Shown here: one piece after another, positions 35,600 to 44,525 of the stretch
Layout of the letters: every line of letters starts with the position of its first letter
Position numbering within the stretch: the first letter of the stretch is position 1
DNA from: Thermaceae bacterium
GTDB taxonomy: Bacteria; Deinococcota; Deinococci; Deinococcales; Thermaceae
Assembly (NCBI GenBank): GCA_015478585.1
Contig: JADMIM010000007.1
Span: 1-64,000, forward strand
Length of the DNA stretch: 64,000 nt
Reading direction: 5' to 3'
The notes under the pieces: generated by a model
What the model was told of the DNA's origin: nothing
Seen by the model: the letters and a program-made list of their open reading frames with translations, nothing else
Database searches by the model: none
Program-made: the position numbers and the translations under genes

Positions 35600-37132
35600 C
35601 TAAACCCGATTCCGGCTCAAGTCGCGGAGCAACACCCTAGCCGCATTCCGCCCACTGGCCCCCATGATGCCCCCGCCCGGATGGGTGCTGGCCCCGGTCA
35701 GATACAGCCCTTGTAGACCGGGAAACTTGTACTCGTGGGCTCCCAGCCAGGGCCGCAGCATGAACATCTGGTCTAAGCTCATCTCGAGGTGCATCACGTT
35801 TCCGGCGGGCATGGCGAACTCGCGCTCGAGCCAGGGCGGGGTCTGCACCAACTCGGCCACAATCTTGCCCCGAATATCGGGGTCGTAGCGCTCGAAGCTC
35901 TTGAGGATGCTCTCTCTGGCCTCGGCAGTTCGGCTTTCCCACGTCCCCGAGGCCAGTTTATAGGGGTAATACTGCGCCCACAGCCACAGCGTCTCGCCGC
36001 CTGGCGGGGCTAGCGTATCGTCCACCGCGCTAAAGCTCATGGCGATAAGGGGTGGGTTCCGGGTTGGTTCGCCCGAGAGGTAGTCGCCGTAGGCCCGGTT
36101 GAGTTGCAGCTCATCGGTGATAAGCAACCCCAAACCAATGCGCGATTCATGGCCTGGATGGCTTTGATAGCGGATTTTCTCGGATAGCCCCAGCCGCAGT
36201 ACCATCCCAAAGCCGTTGCCCACGCGCAAACCCTTAGCGACCTGAGGGGTTTTGTCGGCAGGGAGCATAGCCAGGGTTTTCTGGATGTGCGAACCCGCAA
36301 CGATGGCCCTGGCTGAAACACTTTGACCATCCTCGAGCTCGAGCCCCACTGCCTTATTGCCCTCCAATGTAATTTTGCTCACCGGGGAACTTAGGTGAAC
36401 CTGTCCACCTTTGGCTTCTATAGCCTTGACCAGCGCCAATGACAAGCCACCCGAACCGCCTCGAGGCCGGGCTACCCCCCCCACGTGGTACAGCGGATGC
36501 CACAGCAAAAACGGCGACGAGAGCGGGTCGGAGGGCGGTGGGCCGGACTGCGCGGCCATCCACACCAGCGGAGCCCGCACCCGCTCCTCGCTGAAGTATT
36601 CCTTGGCGACATCGCCGTAGGGCCGCAGAATTTGCGGCAGGCGGCGCTGCCACTCGCGTCCGAAGCCCGCCCCCCAAATCATCTTTTGGCCCAGGTTGAG
36701 CGGGCTAGGGGTGGCAAGAAAAGCCTCCTTGACTGCCTTGCCAAAGGGCATCCACTCTCGCATGAAGTGGCGGTAGGCTTCCCCTTGTCCGGGAAATTTC
36801 GCGTCCAGTTCGGCAGCCGTGCGCTCGGCATCGCGCCAGACCAACCAGCTTTGCTCAGCGTTGGAAGCGTGGAACAGTGGGTCTAGCTCGAGGTACTCCA
36901 GGCCATGTCGGTACAGCTCGAGTTCATCGGCAATTGGTGTGAGGCGAATCAGGATATGGGCACTGCCGCCCAAATCGAAGCGGAAGCCCTGGTAATCAAT
37001 GGTCGAAACCGCACCGCCCGCCACGCTGCGCCGCTCGAAGACCCCGACCTTGTACCCCGCCTGAGCCAGATAGGCCGCCGTCACCAGCGCGTTGTGGCCC
37101 GCTCCAATCACCACAATGTCAAAATCGGGCAT
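35600..37132 (-). CDS. crtO: CrtO-type carotenoid ketolase
   Basis: 510 aa, the length of Deinococcus CrtO. N-terminal FAD motif [31 protein letters not shown], the [28 protein letters not shown] stretch and C-terminal [28 protein letters not shown] are shared by CrtO and CrtI-like enzymes. The [11 protein letters not shown] form favours CrtO, which introduces a keto group in the beta ring. A phytoene desaturase or other FAD oxidoreductase role is the alternative. Confidence 0.8.
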   Translation of the reverse strand: MPDFDIVVIGAGHNALVTAAYLAQAGYKVGVFERRSVAGGAVSTIDYQGFRFDLGGSAHILIRLTPIADELELYRHGLEYLELDPLFHASNAEQSWLVWRDAERTAAELDAKFPGQGEAYRHFMREWMPFGKAVKEAFLATPSPLNLGQKMIWGAGFGREWQRRLPQILRPYGDVAKEYFSEERVRAPLVWMAAQSGPPPSDPLSSPFLLWHPLYHVGGVARPRGGSGGLSLALVKAIEAKGGQVHLSSPVSKITLEGNKAVGLELEDGQSVSARAIVAGSHIQKTLAMLPADKTPQVAKGLRVGNGFGMVLRLGLSEKIRYQSHPGHESRIGLGLLITDELQLNRAYGDYLSGEPTRNPPLIAMSFSAVDDTLAPPGGETLWLWAQYYPYKLASGTWESRTAEARESILKSFERYDPDIRGKIVAELVQTPPWLEREFAMPAGNVMHLEMSLDQMFMLRPWLGAHEYKFPGLQGLYLTGASTHPGGGIMGASGRNAARVLLRDLSRNRV

Positions 37133-37163
37133 AGTAGGGCAAGGTAAAAAGTGGAATTAAGTC

Positions 37164-37205
37164 AAAAGATGAAAAGCTAAGGGCAGCCTTAGCTTTTCAT
37201 CTTTT
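37164..37205. terminator. Bidirectional terminator hairpin between crtB and crtO
   Basis: A perfect 19-bp inverted repeat AAAAGATGAAAAGCTAAGG/CCTTAGCTTTTCATCTTTT around a GCAG loop, with T-rich ends on both strands. Confidence 0.85.
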
Positions 37206-37274
37206 ACCCCTTTGCCCTTTTCACCTTAAGACTGCCTTTCCCGGAACCCGACACCCGGCCCTCGAACCCCTAAT

Positions 37275-38102
37275 TTACACTCCCCGCAGCCAAATCGCCT
37301 TGGGCAGGAGCATTACCCGTTCGTAGGTGGAGAGCGAGGCCCGGCTGGTCAGATTGTCCCAGCCCTGCAGCTCGAGCTTGTCCAGAATCCCCTGGTATTG
37401 CAGGGCGGCCAGGGCGATGGCCCCCCGGCCATTCTTCAGGTATTTAAGCCCTTTGAGCCCTTCGCGGTAGAGCTTACGGGCTTCACGCGCCAACTCGCGC
37501 ATCAAGGCTATGTACTGCGGGGTAACTTGGCCTTGACGCAAATCCTCGAGGCCCACCCCATGCTTGTGCATCAGTTCGGCAGGTATATAGATGCGGCCCA
37601 GGGCCAAGTCTTCGCCCACGTCGCGCAAGCAGTTGGTGAGTTGCATGGCCTGACCCAACTTGATGGCTGCCTGGTGGCCCTCTGGCCCCGCCCCGCCGAT
37701 GGGGGCAATCATCAGGCCCACGGTTCCGGCTACTCGGTAGCAGTAGGTGTATAGCTCGGCTAGGGTCTCGAGGCGCACCGGGTGCAAATCGGCTAAAAAG
37801 CCCTGGTGCATATCGGCAAAAGCCTGCTGGGGAATGGGCCAACGCTCCAGGGCCCAGGTCAGACCCGCCTCCCATTCGCTCTCGGCAGTTCCATCATAGG
37901 CCCGCTCGATACCCGCCCACCAGTAATCCAGGTCGCGCAAGGTATCGTCAGATTCATCCACCGCATCGTCGCCGACCCGGCAGGCTCCGTAAACCGCCCA
38001 GGCTCCCTTGCGGGCCTCCCCACGGAAGAGCAGGCTGCCGTAATAAAAGGTGGCCGAATGTTGGCGAATGATACTACAGACGGCCTTCCAGTCCGGTTCC
38101 AT
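37275..38102 (-). CDS. crtB: Phytoene synthase CrtB
   Basis: 275-aa squalene/phytoene synthase: joins two geranylgeranyl diphosphates. The first Asp-rich motif is DDAVDESDD, the second NCLRDVGEDLALGRIYIP. SATFYYGSLLF near the N-terminus and YCYRVAGTVGLMI are also conserved. In Thermus thermophilus crtB is the main light-induced gene under LitR/LdrP, so the regulators at 42-43.6 kb are likely relevant here. A terminator separates it from crtO. Confidence 0.96.
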   Translation of the reverse strand: MEPDWKAVCSIIRQHSATFYYGSLLFRGEARKGAWAVYGACRVGDDAVDESDDTLRDLDYWWAGIERAYDGTAESEWEAGLTWALERWPIPQQAFADMHQGFLADLHPVRLETLAELYTYCYRVAGTVGLMIAPIGGAGPEGHQAAIKLGQAMQLTNCLRDVGEDLALGRIYIPAELMHKHGVGLEDLRQGQVTPQYIALMRELAREARKLYREGLKGLKYLKNGRGAIALAALQYQGILDKLELQGWDNLTSRASLSTYERVMLLPKAIWLRGV

Positions 38103-38137
38103 GCCTTTCCCGCCCTCCTATGCCGCTAAGGATGCGG

Positions 38138-38800
38138 CTATTCCCCAATACCAATCATGGCCCCTGCCACAAAGCCCACCGATTTCTCCTGCCAGCCCTT
38201 GACCTGGAAGTCGTAGCGTTGAAGCAACGAAACCACTTCCTCCAGCAGCGGAAAACGCAAACCACTGCGAGCAAAGAGGTGCTGCACCAGGCTGCTCGAG
38301 CGGTGGGTAAACATAATCCACACCCGGCCCCCTGGTTTGAGCACCCTTTGCATTTCCCTCACTATAACTTCTGGGTCGGCGAACTCGTTCCAGCTTCCAC
38401 CAATCACGATTCCATCGAGCAGATCGGCGGGCAAGGGGATGGCCTCGGCCCTGGCTAGTAGTGGGGCAAAGCCTGGATGGCCTCGAGCCTTCCGCATCGC
38501 CTCTTGGAGCATGGCCGGGGAAAGATCCAGACCGTAGACCTTGGCGGCCCCCGCCCGCAGCAGCGCCCGTGCGTACAATCCAGTGGAAGTTCCCAGGTCT
38601 AAGAAGGTATTGCCCGCCACTGGCTCTACTGCCTCGATCATCCGGGCTAGCTCCTCTTCCAGGGGAAAGCGCCGCCCCGAGAGCAGGCTCAGGGCTCGAG
38701 CCCGCCAAAACTCGTACCCCCAAGCCGTAGGGGCCAGCAAGTTGGTTCGGGCCACCAGGGTAAGGGGCAGGCGTTTGCGTTGGTCAAGTAGGGCTGCCAT
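38138..38800 (-). CDS. Class I SAM-dependent methyltransferase
   Basis: 220 aa. Motif I is FLDLGTSTGLYARALLRAGA, motif II VYGLDLSPAMLQEAMRKA, then GIVIGGSWNEF and the post-motif LKPGGRVWIMF. The UbiE/Methyltransf_11 pattern is clear. It lies 35 bp before crtB on the same strand, so it may be cotranscribed and act on a carotenoid or quinone; no substrate can be assigned from the sequence. Confidence 0.8.
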   Translation of the reverse strand: MAALLDQRKRLPLTLVARTNLLAPTAWGYEFWRARALSLLSGRRFPLEEELARMIEAVEPVAGNTFLDLGTSTGLYARALLRAGAAKVYGLDLSPAMLQEAMRKARGHPGFAPLLARAEAIPLPADLLDGIVIGGSWNEFADPEVIVREMQRVLKPGGRVWIMFTHRSSSLVQHLFARSGLRFPLLEEVVSLLQRYDFQVKGWQEKSVGFVAGAMIGIGE

Positions 38801-38864
38801 ATCTGAATCTTATCGCGGCATGAGGAGGTTTCGGACACTCTATCCCATACTGCTCATTCTGAGA

Positions 38865-38952
38865 GCGGTCTCCACGAGTTATCCCGAACAACGGTTTTTG
38901 TTGTTCGGGATACATTACGGCGCACGCGGTGCACCGTAATGGTGGGAAACGC
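38865..38952. repeat. MITE-like two-hairpin element, copy B
   Basis: Starts GCGGTCTCCAC and ends GGTGGGAAACGC, with hairpins CCCGAACAAC/GTTGTTCGGG and TTACGG...CCGTAA. It matches copy A (24211-24335), but its second hairpin is about 37 bp shorter. It lies in the 263-bp divergent gap 38801-39063, in which nothing else was recognised. Confidence 0.8.
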
Positions 38953-39063
38953 GATGAGCGCGGTTGTCCTGAGCCCTGCACCGCGTGGATTACGCGCTGA
39001 GCGCTTAGGCCCAGGTGAGGCAAGACACCCTCGACCTCGAGCTTGTGGGGCAAGATTCAGGCT

Positions 39064-39936
39064 ATGGCTGACATGAATGGCAAAACCGTCTTAATTACCG
39101 GAGCCACCAATGGCATTGGCAAAGCCACCGCGACTGAGCTGGCAGGCCTGGGGGCTACCGTGGTCATTACGGGCCGGGATAGGGCTAGGGGTCACGCGGT
39201 GCTCGAGGAAATTCGCAGCAAAACCGGCAATTCCAAGCTCGACCTGCTGGTTGCCGACCTCTCGAGCCAAGCCGAGGTACGCCGCCTAGCGGCTGAGTTC
39301 AAAGCCAAGTATCCCCGTCTGAACGTCTTAATCAACAACGCTGGTGGGTTTTTCGATACCCGCCAGACCAACGTGGACGGCCTGGAGTACACTTTCGCCT
39401 TCAACCACCTGGCTTATTTTTTGCTCACCAACTTGTTGTTAGACACCTTGAAAGTGAGTGCGCCCAGCCGCATTGTTAATGTCTCGAGCGCAGCTCAATC
39501 CAGCGGCAGGCTCAACTTCGACGATTTACAGGCCGAAAAGCGCTACAGCGGCATGGCCGCCTACAACAACTCCAAGCTGGCCAACGTGCTATTTACCTAC
39601 GAACTGGCCCGGCGGCTTCAAGGCAGCGGGGTAACGGTTAATGCGCTGCATCCTGGAGTGGTCAATACCGGCTTCGGCGACAACTCCCAAAATGCCTTGA
39701 TACGCGGGCTGCTGTGGCTATTCAAGCGGTTTAGCCTATCGCCCGAGCGCGGAGCCGAGACCAGTGTATATCTGGCCAGCAGTCCCCAGGTGGAGGGGGT
39801 TACGGGCAAATATTTTGACAACAAACAGGCCAAGTCCAGCAACCCTCTTTCTTACAATGAGGCTGAGCAAAAACGCTTGTGGGACATCAGCGCAGCCCTG
39901 ACTGGGTTGTCGGAAGCTAAAGTCGCTGGCAATTAG
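39064..39936 (+). CDS. Short-chain dehydrogenase/reductase
   Basis: 290 aa from the ATG at 39064. The cofactor motif TGATNGIGKATATEL, NNAGG, and the catalytic YxxxK in AAYNNSKLAN with Ser upstream (NVSSAAQSSG) mark a classical/retinol-dehydrogenase-like SDR. The end overlaps the convergent mutM gene by 20 bp. Substrate unknown; the nearby carotenoid genes make an isoprenoid substrate possible, but nothing in the sequence proves it. Confidence 0.9.
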   Translation: MADMNGKTVLITGATNGIGKATATELAGLGATVVITGRDRARGHAVLEEIRSKTGNSKLDLLVADLSSQAEVRRLAAEFKAKYPRLNVLINNAGGFFDTRQTNVDGLEYTFAFNHLAYFLLTNLLLDTLKVSAPSRIVNVSSAAQSSGRLNFDDLQAEKRYSGMAAYNNSKLANVLFTYELARRLQGSGVTVNALHPGVVNTGFGDNSQNALIRGLLWLFKRFSLSPERGAETSVYLASSPQVEGVTGKYFDNKQAKSSNPLSYNEAEQKRLWDISAALTGLSEAKVAGN

Positions 39937-40720
39937 GACAAAAGTGCGTTCCGCGCCCTCCCACCACGATTTTGCGGATTTTGCCCCGGCAGCCGGGGCG
40001 GTGGCAGGGTTGGTCGGTTTTGTCGTAGGCGTTGTGCTCGAGCTGAAAATAGCCACTCTCGCCGCTGGGTTGCTTGTAGCTGGCATCGGATAGGGTGGAA
40101 CCTCCCACCCGCACAGCTTTTTCCAGCACTGCCTTAATGGCCTCGTGGAGCCGCTTAATCTCGGCGGGTTTGAGGCTACTGGCGGGCCGCTGGGGGTGGA
40201 TGCGGCTCATCCACAGCGATTCGTCGGCGTAGATGTTGCCCACGCCCGCCACGGATTCCTGGCTTAGCAGCACTTCTTTGATTTTCCGGCTGGTCTGGGC
40301 CAGATGTTGCTTGAAGGCGGGCAGGGTGAAGGCCGCGGAGAGCGGCTCTGGCCCCATCCGGCCCAGCAGGCCAATCTCGTCATGGTCGCCCTTTTCTACC
40401 ACCCACCATTTGCCGAAGCGGCGCGGGTCGATGTAGTAGAGGGTTTCGCCCTCGAGCCTCACCCTGAGCCGGGTATGGCGGTGCCGGGTGAAGCGAAATC
40501 CGCCGGTCATGCCCAAGTGGATGACGGCCTCGAGGCCACCTTCCAGCTCTAACAAGATGAATTTGCCACGCCGCGAGGTAGATAAAACCTTGCGTCCTTC
40601 GGCCAGTTCGGTGCGGCGGTAGCGGGCGGGGTCGGTGTGCTCGAGCCGCAGGATGGTCTGGCCTAAAAGGTGGGGCTCGAGGATACGGCGGGTGGTTTCA
40701 ACTTCGGGCAGTTCGGGCAT
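39917..40720 (-). CDS. mutM: Formamidopyrimidine-DNA glycosylase
   Basis: Removes 8-oxoguanine and other oxidised purines. The 267-aa protein begins with the catalytic Pro-Glu of MPELPEVETTRR at 40720; a longer reading would bury that proline, so the start is certain. The helix-two-turn-helix (SVAGVGNIYADESLW) and the C-terminal zinc finger CHRPGC...CPNC are complete. Carotenoids and MutM both counter oxidative damage, but the genes are not in one operon. Confidence 0.96.
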   Translation of the reverse strand: MPELPEVETTRRILEPHLLGQTILRLEHTDPARYRRTELAEGRKVLSTSRRGKFILLELEGGLEAVIHLGMTGGFRFTRHRHTRLRVRLEGETLYYIDPRRFGKWWVVEKGDHDEIGLLGRMGPEPLSAAFTLPAFKQHLAQTSRKIKEVLLSQESVAGVGNIYADESLWMSRIHPQRPASSLKPAEIKRLHEAIKAVLEKAVRVGGSTLSDASYKQPSGESGYFQLEHNAYDKTDQPCHRPGCRGKIRKIVVGGRGTHFCPNCQRL

Positions 40721-40793
40721 AGCGTATTGTCGAGAAAAAAGAGGTACAGCGTGCTGCACCTCTACACAATTCGCCGTGGCAAACCCCTGATTC

Positions 40794-41036
40794 TCACTCG
40801 GCTAGGCGTTCTTGTTGGTCATCCTTCTCCAGGGCCCGCCGGGCCTCGCGGAAAACGTACATTGCCAGTACGGGTAGCGGAATATCCTGCTCGAGGGCTT
40901 CTTGCACGCAGTGGTAGCGGGCGGGGTCGGAGGCCCGTACGGTGGGGGCCAACTCCGACCACAGTTTGAGCAAGGCCGGGCGAGTTTGCGGTGGCGCAGC
41001 CTCGAAGCGCTGGAGTGGGTCTTGAAAAGCACTCAT
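40794..41036 (-). CDS. Small conserved-looking protein of unknown function
   Basis: 80 aa from the ATG at 41036 (or 91 aa from a GTG at 41069 beside a GGAGG site). The protein is helical and mixed-charge (FEAAPPQTRPALLKLWSELAPTVRASDPARYHCVQEALEQDIPL...) with no signal or membrane helix. Not recognised. Codon use is like its neighbours. It may share a transcript with mutM 70 bp downstream. Confidence 0.55.
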   Translation of the reverse strand: MSAFQDPLQRFEAAPPQTRPALLKLWSELAPTVRASDPARYHCVQEALEQDIPLPVLAMYVFREARRALEKDDQQERLAE

Positions 41037-41113
41037 CTTGAGCAGATAGGGACGAACAGCCTGGGACACGCCTCCAGGCTAGACCCCGCAGACTTTTTCA
41101 ACCGTATTCCAGA

Positions 41114-42013
41114 CTAAGAGCTGACCAACCGTTTAGCTGAGAGAATTTGCGGCAACTCAGCTTCCAGGGAACGCTGCTCGAGGGAAAACGCCGCTTGCAT
41201 GGCGGTGGGGTCGGCGGTATTGCCCGCCTTGAGCATGATGTACTGGTCTTTGGTGATGGGGCTAAACGCCAAACCCGAAATCAAGGGAACCACCAGATCC
41301 ATCAGGGCCAAGGGCACTGGAAACAGGGGTTTGTGTGAACCCAAACAGTTACGTACCAGCAGGAGCAGGTCACGAAGGGTGTATTCCTCGGGGCCGACCA
41401 GATTATAGGCCGAGCCAACGCTACGCTGTAGGTTCAGGCTTTGCTCGAAAGCTGCGGCCACGTCGCCTATCCAGATAGGGCGGAAGGGAAAATGCCCATC
41501 GCCCACCTGTGGAATAAAAGGCGCAGGAGCCTGCACCAACCCTTTCAGGGTGCCAGCAAAAAAGTCGTCGCCGGGGCCGAAAATCAGGCTCGGGCGCAGG
41601 ATAGTCCAGCTCAGACCAGACTGCTGCACCAGTTCTTCGGCCTGAGCCTTGGTCTCGAAATAGCGGCTGCCCGTCCCTTTGGCTGCACCCAGCGCCGACA
41701 TATGGATAAAGCGCTTGATACCCGCACTTTTAGCGGCTTCCAAACTGTTCCTAACCCCGTCCACATGGGCTTGCTGAAAGGTCTGGTCGCGGCGCTCGCG
41801 GATGATGCCCACCAGATAAATCAGGGCATCCTGGCTCTGTGCGGCCTCGAGCAGCCCGCTATTCCTGGCAGCATCCGCCACCACATAGCGTGCGCCCGAT
41901 ACCGACCCCTTCCCTTGCCGTGAGGCCACCGTCACCTGATGCCCCTGGTCTAAGAGGTAACGGGTAAGGTGGCTGCCGACAAAACCGCTGCCGCCGATGA
42001 TGAGAACTTTCAT
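41114..42013 (-). CDS. NAD(P)-binding epimerase-like protein, NDUFA9 type
   Basis: 299 aa. The N-terminal Rossmann motif VLIIGGSGFVGSHLTRYLLDQGHQVTVASR is followed by IYLVGIIRERRDQTFQQAHVDG and LSWTILRPSLIFGPGDDFF, as in atypical extended SDRs related to the complex I accessory subunit NDUFA9. The active-site YxxxK is replaced by RYFETKAQAE, so it may still act. It is 69 bp downstream of ldrP and may be cotranscribed with ldrP and litR. Confidence 0.82.
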   Translation of the reverse strand: MKVLIIGGSGFVGSHLTRYLLDQGHQVTVASRQGKGSVSGARYVVADAARNSGLLEAAQSQDALIYLVGIIRERRDQTFQQAHVDGVRNSLEAAKSAGIKRFIHMSALGAAKGTGSRYFETKAQAEELVQQSGLSWTILRPSLIFGPGDDFFAGTLKGLVQAPAPFIPQVGDGHFPFRPIWIGDVAAAFEQSLNLQRSVGSAYNLVGPEEYTLRDLLLLVRNCLGSHKPLFPVPLALMDLVVPLISGLAFSPITKDQYIMLKAGNTADPTAMQAAFSLEQRSLEAELPQILSAKRLVSS

Positions 42014-42082
42014 AGTTCAGGTTCGTTTAGGGTTGACCCTAAAAGCGCTCTCTCCCGCCTCCTTCTCGATTCCCGCCTTCGC

Positions 42083-42673
42083 TCACACCGCCTGTAACAT
42101 CCGGCTCTCGGCCTCGAGTTCCAGGGTTTTGCGATCTACCAGGTAGATTTTACGGTAGCCGGTGTCCAGTGTCCGTTCGTGGCGCAGGTCGGAGAGCAGC
42201 TTGCTGACCGACTCTCTAGTGCTGGCAGTAGCATCGGCGATCTCCTCGTGGGAGGCGGTGACATAGACCCCGCGCTCATCTTGGCCCTGGGCGGCTGTGC
42301 TGGCGAGGTAAAGCAGGTAGCGGCAGATGCGGCTGCGCAATTCGCCCCACTGGAGATGGGTTTCGTAGGCTTGTACCTGCACCATCTGGCTGGCCAGGCT
42401 CCCTGCCAGGGAGCGCAGGTCGTCGGTGGAGAGCGACTTGGCCTCTACTGCAAAAGCCGCAGCATCGGTGAGGGCTTCGGCGGTATAGCGGTAGGCCCGT
42501 TCGGAAAGCCCCTCCTCGCCAAAATAGTCCCCCGGTAACACGTGGCGCAGGGTAAGCTGGCGGCCATCGGGCAAAATCTCGATGATGCGCACCAGGCCCC
42601 GCTCGAGGTGGTACAGCACGTCGGCCCGGTCTCCTGCTCGATAGATAACTTCTTTTCTACGAACCTTTTTCAT
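42083..42673 (-). CDS. ldrP: LdrP-like CRP/FNR-family light-response activator
   Basis: 196 aa, the size of Thermus LdrP. Residues ~5-95 form a cyclic-nucleotide-type beta-roll (EVIYRAGDRADVLYHLERGLVRI...PGDYFGEEGLSERAYRY), lacking the usual cNMP arginine-serine pair. The C-terminal Crp HTH is VTASHEEIADATASTRESVSKLLSDLRHE. It lies 19 bp downstream of litR, the arrangement known from Thermus thermophilus, where LdrP activates crt and photolyase genes without an effector. GGAGGA precedes the ATG. Confidence 0.88.
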   Translation of the reverse strand: MKKVRRKEVIYRAGDRADVLYHLERGLVRIIEILPDGRQLTLRHVLPGDYFGEEGLSERAYRYTAEALTDAAAFAVEAKSLSTDDLRSLAGSLASQMVQVQAYETHLQWGELRSRICRYLLYLASTAAQGQDERGVYVTASHEEIADATASTRESVSKLLSDLRHERTLDTGYRKIYLVDRKTLELEAESRMLQAV

Positions 42674-42692
42674 AGTCTGTCCTCCTCAGGCT

Positions 42693-43577
42693 TCATTGCC
42701 AAAGCCCTTGTTCTTTAAGGGCTAGCGAAAGGGCTTCGGCCAACTCACGGGGGTCGTTCCCCATAAAACGTGCCCCCAGCCGCTCGATGTCTTGTGGATT
42801 GCTCAGGGCGGCTCGCCCTCCCACCACCACCAGAGGGGCCAAGCCCTGTAGGGCCTGATGCGGCAGCGATTCCAGAGATACCGGCTGGATGGCGGAAAGC
42901 ACCACCACCCTGGCCCCGGTGCGTTGGGCAAAGTGTCTAAGATCGGCCAGGGGGGTGTTAGGGCCAAGGTAGTGCACGCTGTAACCCGCCCGCCGCAGAA
43001 ACAGGGCCGTAATCAAGCTGCCAATCTCGTGCTGCTCACCGGGTAGGGTGGATACCACCAGGGTGGGACCAATCGAACCGCCCATCAGGTGCAGCAGGCT
43101 TTGCAGCGAGCCCCGCAAGAAGGTGCTGGCGAGATGCTCCTGGGCGGTGCTGACCCGGCCCAGATGCCAGCCATCGCCAAGGCGGCGCAAACAGGGAGAG
43201 ATAACTTCCATCACCACCGTTTCCATCGGGTGCAGGCGGTGGGCTTCGGAAAGGATGCGCTCGGCGCTGTCGGTGTCGGCCCGCAGCAGGGCCTCCTCGA
43301 GCTCGAGAGAAAGGGTTTCGGGGGGGCGGGGGCCTTCTTGGGTGAGACCCTCGAGGTAGCGCCGCACGGCTTGGGCCGGAGCCACGCCTTCGGCAATCCA
43401 GCCCTTGATACTTTGCAGGGCCAGCAAGTCGGCTTCGCTGTATAACCTGTGTCTACCGGGGGAGCGCTCGGGCCGAGGGAAGCCGTAGCGCCGTTCCCAC
43501 TGCCGCAGGAGGGCAGTAGACAGACCTAGGCGCTCCTCGACCTCAGCAATGGTGTAAACCCCCAGTTCTTTACGCAT
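42693..43577 (-). CDS. litR: LitR/CarH B12-dependent photoreceptor repressor
   Basis: 294-aa MerR-type repressor that senses light through adenosylcobalamin. The N-terminal MerR HTH is VYTIAEVEERLGLSTALLRQWERRYGFPRPER. A four-helix bundle carries the Wx9EH motif of CarH (WHLGRVSTAQEH). The Rossmann cobalamin domain has the ExHxxG-type lower-ligand motif GEQHEIGSL. All residues known to hold B12 in Thermus CarH are therefore present. It should release DNA on illumination and derepress ldrP and carotenoid genes. Confidence 0.95.
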   Translation of the reverse strand: MRKELGVYTIAEVEERLGLSTALLRQWERRYGFPRPERSPGRHRLYSEADLLALQSIKGWIAEGVAPAQAVRRYLEGLTQEGPRPPETLSLELEEALLRADTDSAERILSEAHRLHPMETVVMEVISPCLRRLGDGWHLGRVSTAQEHLASTFLRGSLQSLLHLMGGSIGPTLVVSTLPGEQHEIGSLITALFLRRAGYSVHYLGPNTPLADLRHFAQRTGARVVVLSAIQPVSLESLPHQALQGLAPLVVVGGRAALSNPQDIERLGARFMGNDPRELAEALSLALKEQGLWQ

Positions 43578-43601
43578 TAGTCAATATCCTTTTCGAATCT
43601 T

Positions 43602-43630
43602 AGATTAGGCTACTGTCTAAGTTTTGTCAA
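43602..43630 (-). promoter_or_regulatory. litR promoter with internal operator-like inverted repeat
   Basis: TTGACA (43625-43630) and TAATCT (43602-43607) with 17-bp spacing on the minus strand. CTTAGA and TCTAAG (43599-43604 and 43616-43621) form an inverted repeat across the spacer, as expected for MerR-family autoregulation. Confidence 0.7.
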
Positions 43631-43759
43631 GACTTTGTGGAATAAGTTATACGCACCTTGTACAACACGCTGGGGCAGGGTCTGCGCAAAAACCCTGGAA
43701 TTCTTCGCTGGGTGCTATTTGGTAACTTTGGCAGGATAGCTCTATCGCGGTTTCCGCTA

Positions 43760-43787
43760 TTTTTGCCACTGCTCATGGCGGCAAAAA
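43760..43787. terminator. Possible bidirectional terminator
   Basis: TTTTTGCC and GGCAAAAA flank a 12-bp loop in the 268-bp gap 43578-43845. Nothing else was recognised in this gap apart from the litR promoter. Confidence 0.4.
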
Positions 43788-43845
43788 GGCGCTTGATACC
43801 GTCTTTCTAACGGGGTAGGTTGCCGTATTCTTCCTGAAAACCGCT

Positions 43846-44508
43846 CTAGGCCAGCCTGAGTTCGGGCAAGCCCTGCACCAGATGTTCGTCATGGGTAGCA
43901 ACGATCACGGCTGTGCCGAGTGGGGCAGCCAGGGTCAGCATCAGCTCGAGCACCCGCTCGGCGTTGCGGCGGTCTAAGCTGCCCGTAGGCTCGTCGGCCA
44001 GAAGCAGTTTGGGACGGTTGTAGAGTGCTCGAACCACCGCTACACGTTGGCGCTCGCCCCCGGAAAGGGCTTTAGGCAGCAGCTTGGCCTGGTCGGCCAA
44101 TCCCACCTGGGCCAACAATTCCTTGCCCCAGGCGGGGTCTACCTGCCCGGAGAGATAACCCGGAACCAGGACGTTTTCTAAAGCGCTGAGTTCGGCCTGC
44201 AAATAGTGGTGCTGAAACACCAGCCCGGTATAACTCAAACGCCGTCGGGCCAGGGCTTCCTCCGATAATCCCTTGATGGACTGCCCATTCCAGCGCACGT
44301 CTCCTTCTTGCAAAGCCAGAAGACCCGCCAGCAAGTGCAACAGGGTGGTTTTCCCGCTCCCCGAAGGCCCCAATATGGCCCTGGCCTCGCCGCTCGAGAG
44401 GGCAAAACTCAGCCCGCGAAACAGGCTCACTTCGGCGTAACGAAAACTCAGGCTCTGGGCCTCGAGGATAAAAATGTTGTCGGGCACAATTGGCAAACCG
44501 TTACGCAC
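43846..44508 (-). CDS. ABC transporter ATPase, LolD/FtsE-like
   Basis: 220 aa (GTG at 44508; a GTG seven codons later is also possible). Walker A GPSGSGKTTLLHLLAGLL, signature LSGGERQRVAVVRALYNRP, Walker B LLLADEPTGSLD and switch His VATHDEH. The LVFQHHYLQAELSALENVLVP stretch fits the MacB/LolD branch. No permease gene lies nearby, so the membrane partner must be encoded elsewhere. Divergent from the CRP-type gene with a 17-bp gap. Confidence 0.88.
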   Translation of the reverse strand: MRNGLPIVPDNIFILEAQSLSFRYAEVSLFRGLSFALSSGEARAILGPSGSGKTTLLHLLAGLLALQEGDVRWNGQSIKGLSEEALARRRLSYTGLVFQHHYLQAELSALENVLVPGYLSGQVDPAWGKELLAQVGLADQAKLLPKALSGGERQRVAVVRALYNRPKLLLADEPTGSLDRRNAERVLELMLTLAAPLGTAVIVATHDEHLVQGLPELRLA

Positions 44509-44518
44509 GGGTTAGAGT
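44490..44518 (+). promoter_or_regulatory. Promoter for leaderless CRP-type gene
   Basis: TTGGCA (44490-44495) and TAGAGT (44513-44518), 17-bp spacing. The ATG follows 7 bp later, so the transcript would start at or just before the start codon. The promoter overlaps the 5' end of the divergent ABC gene. Confidence 0.6.
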
Positions 44519-44525
44519 GTAACAA

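Noticed and set aside
39917-39936. Frameshift between the SDR and mutM genes
   Set aside because: They are convergent genes that overlap by 20 bp; both have complete family C-termini.
43837-43851. Recurring AGAGCGGT motif (24208, 38863, 43841 and 45262 on either strand)
   Set aside because: Two instances belong to the MITE-like TIR; the others are too short and variable to call a family.
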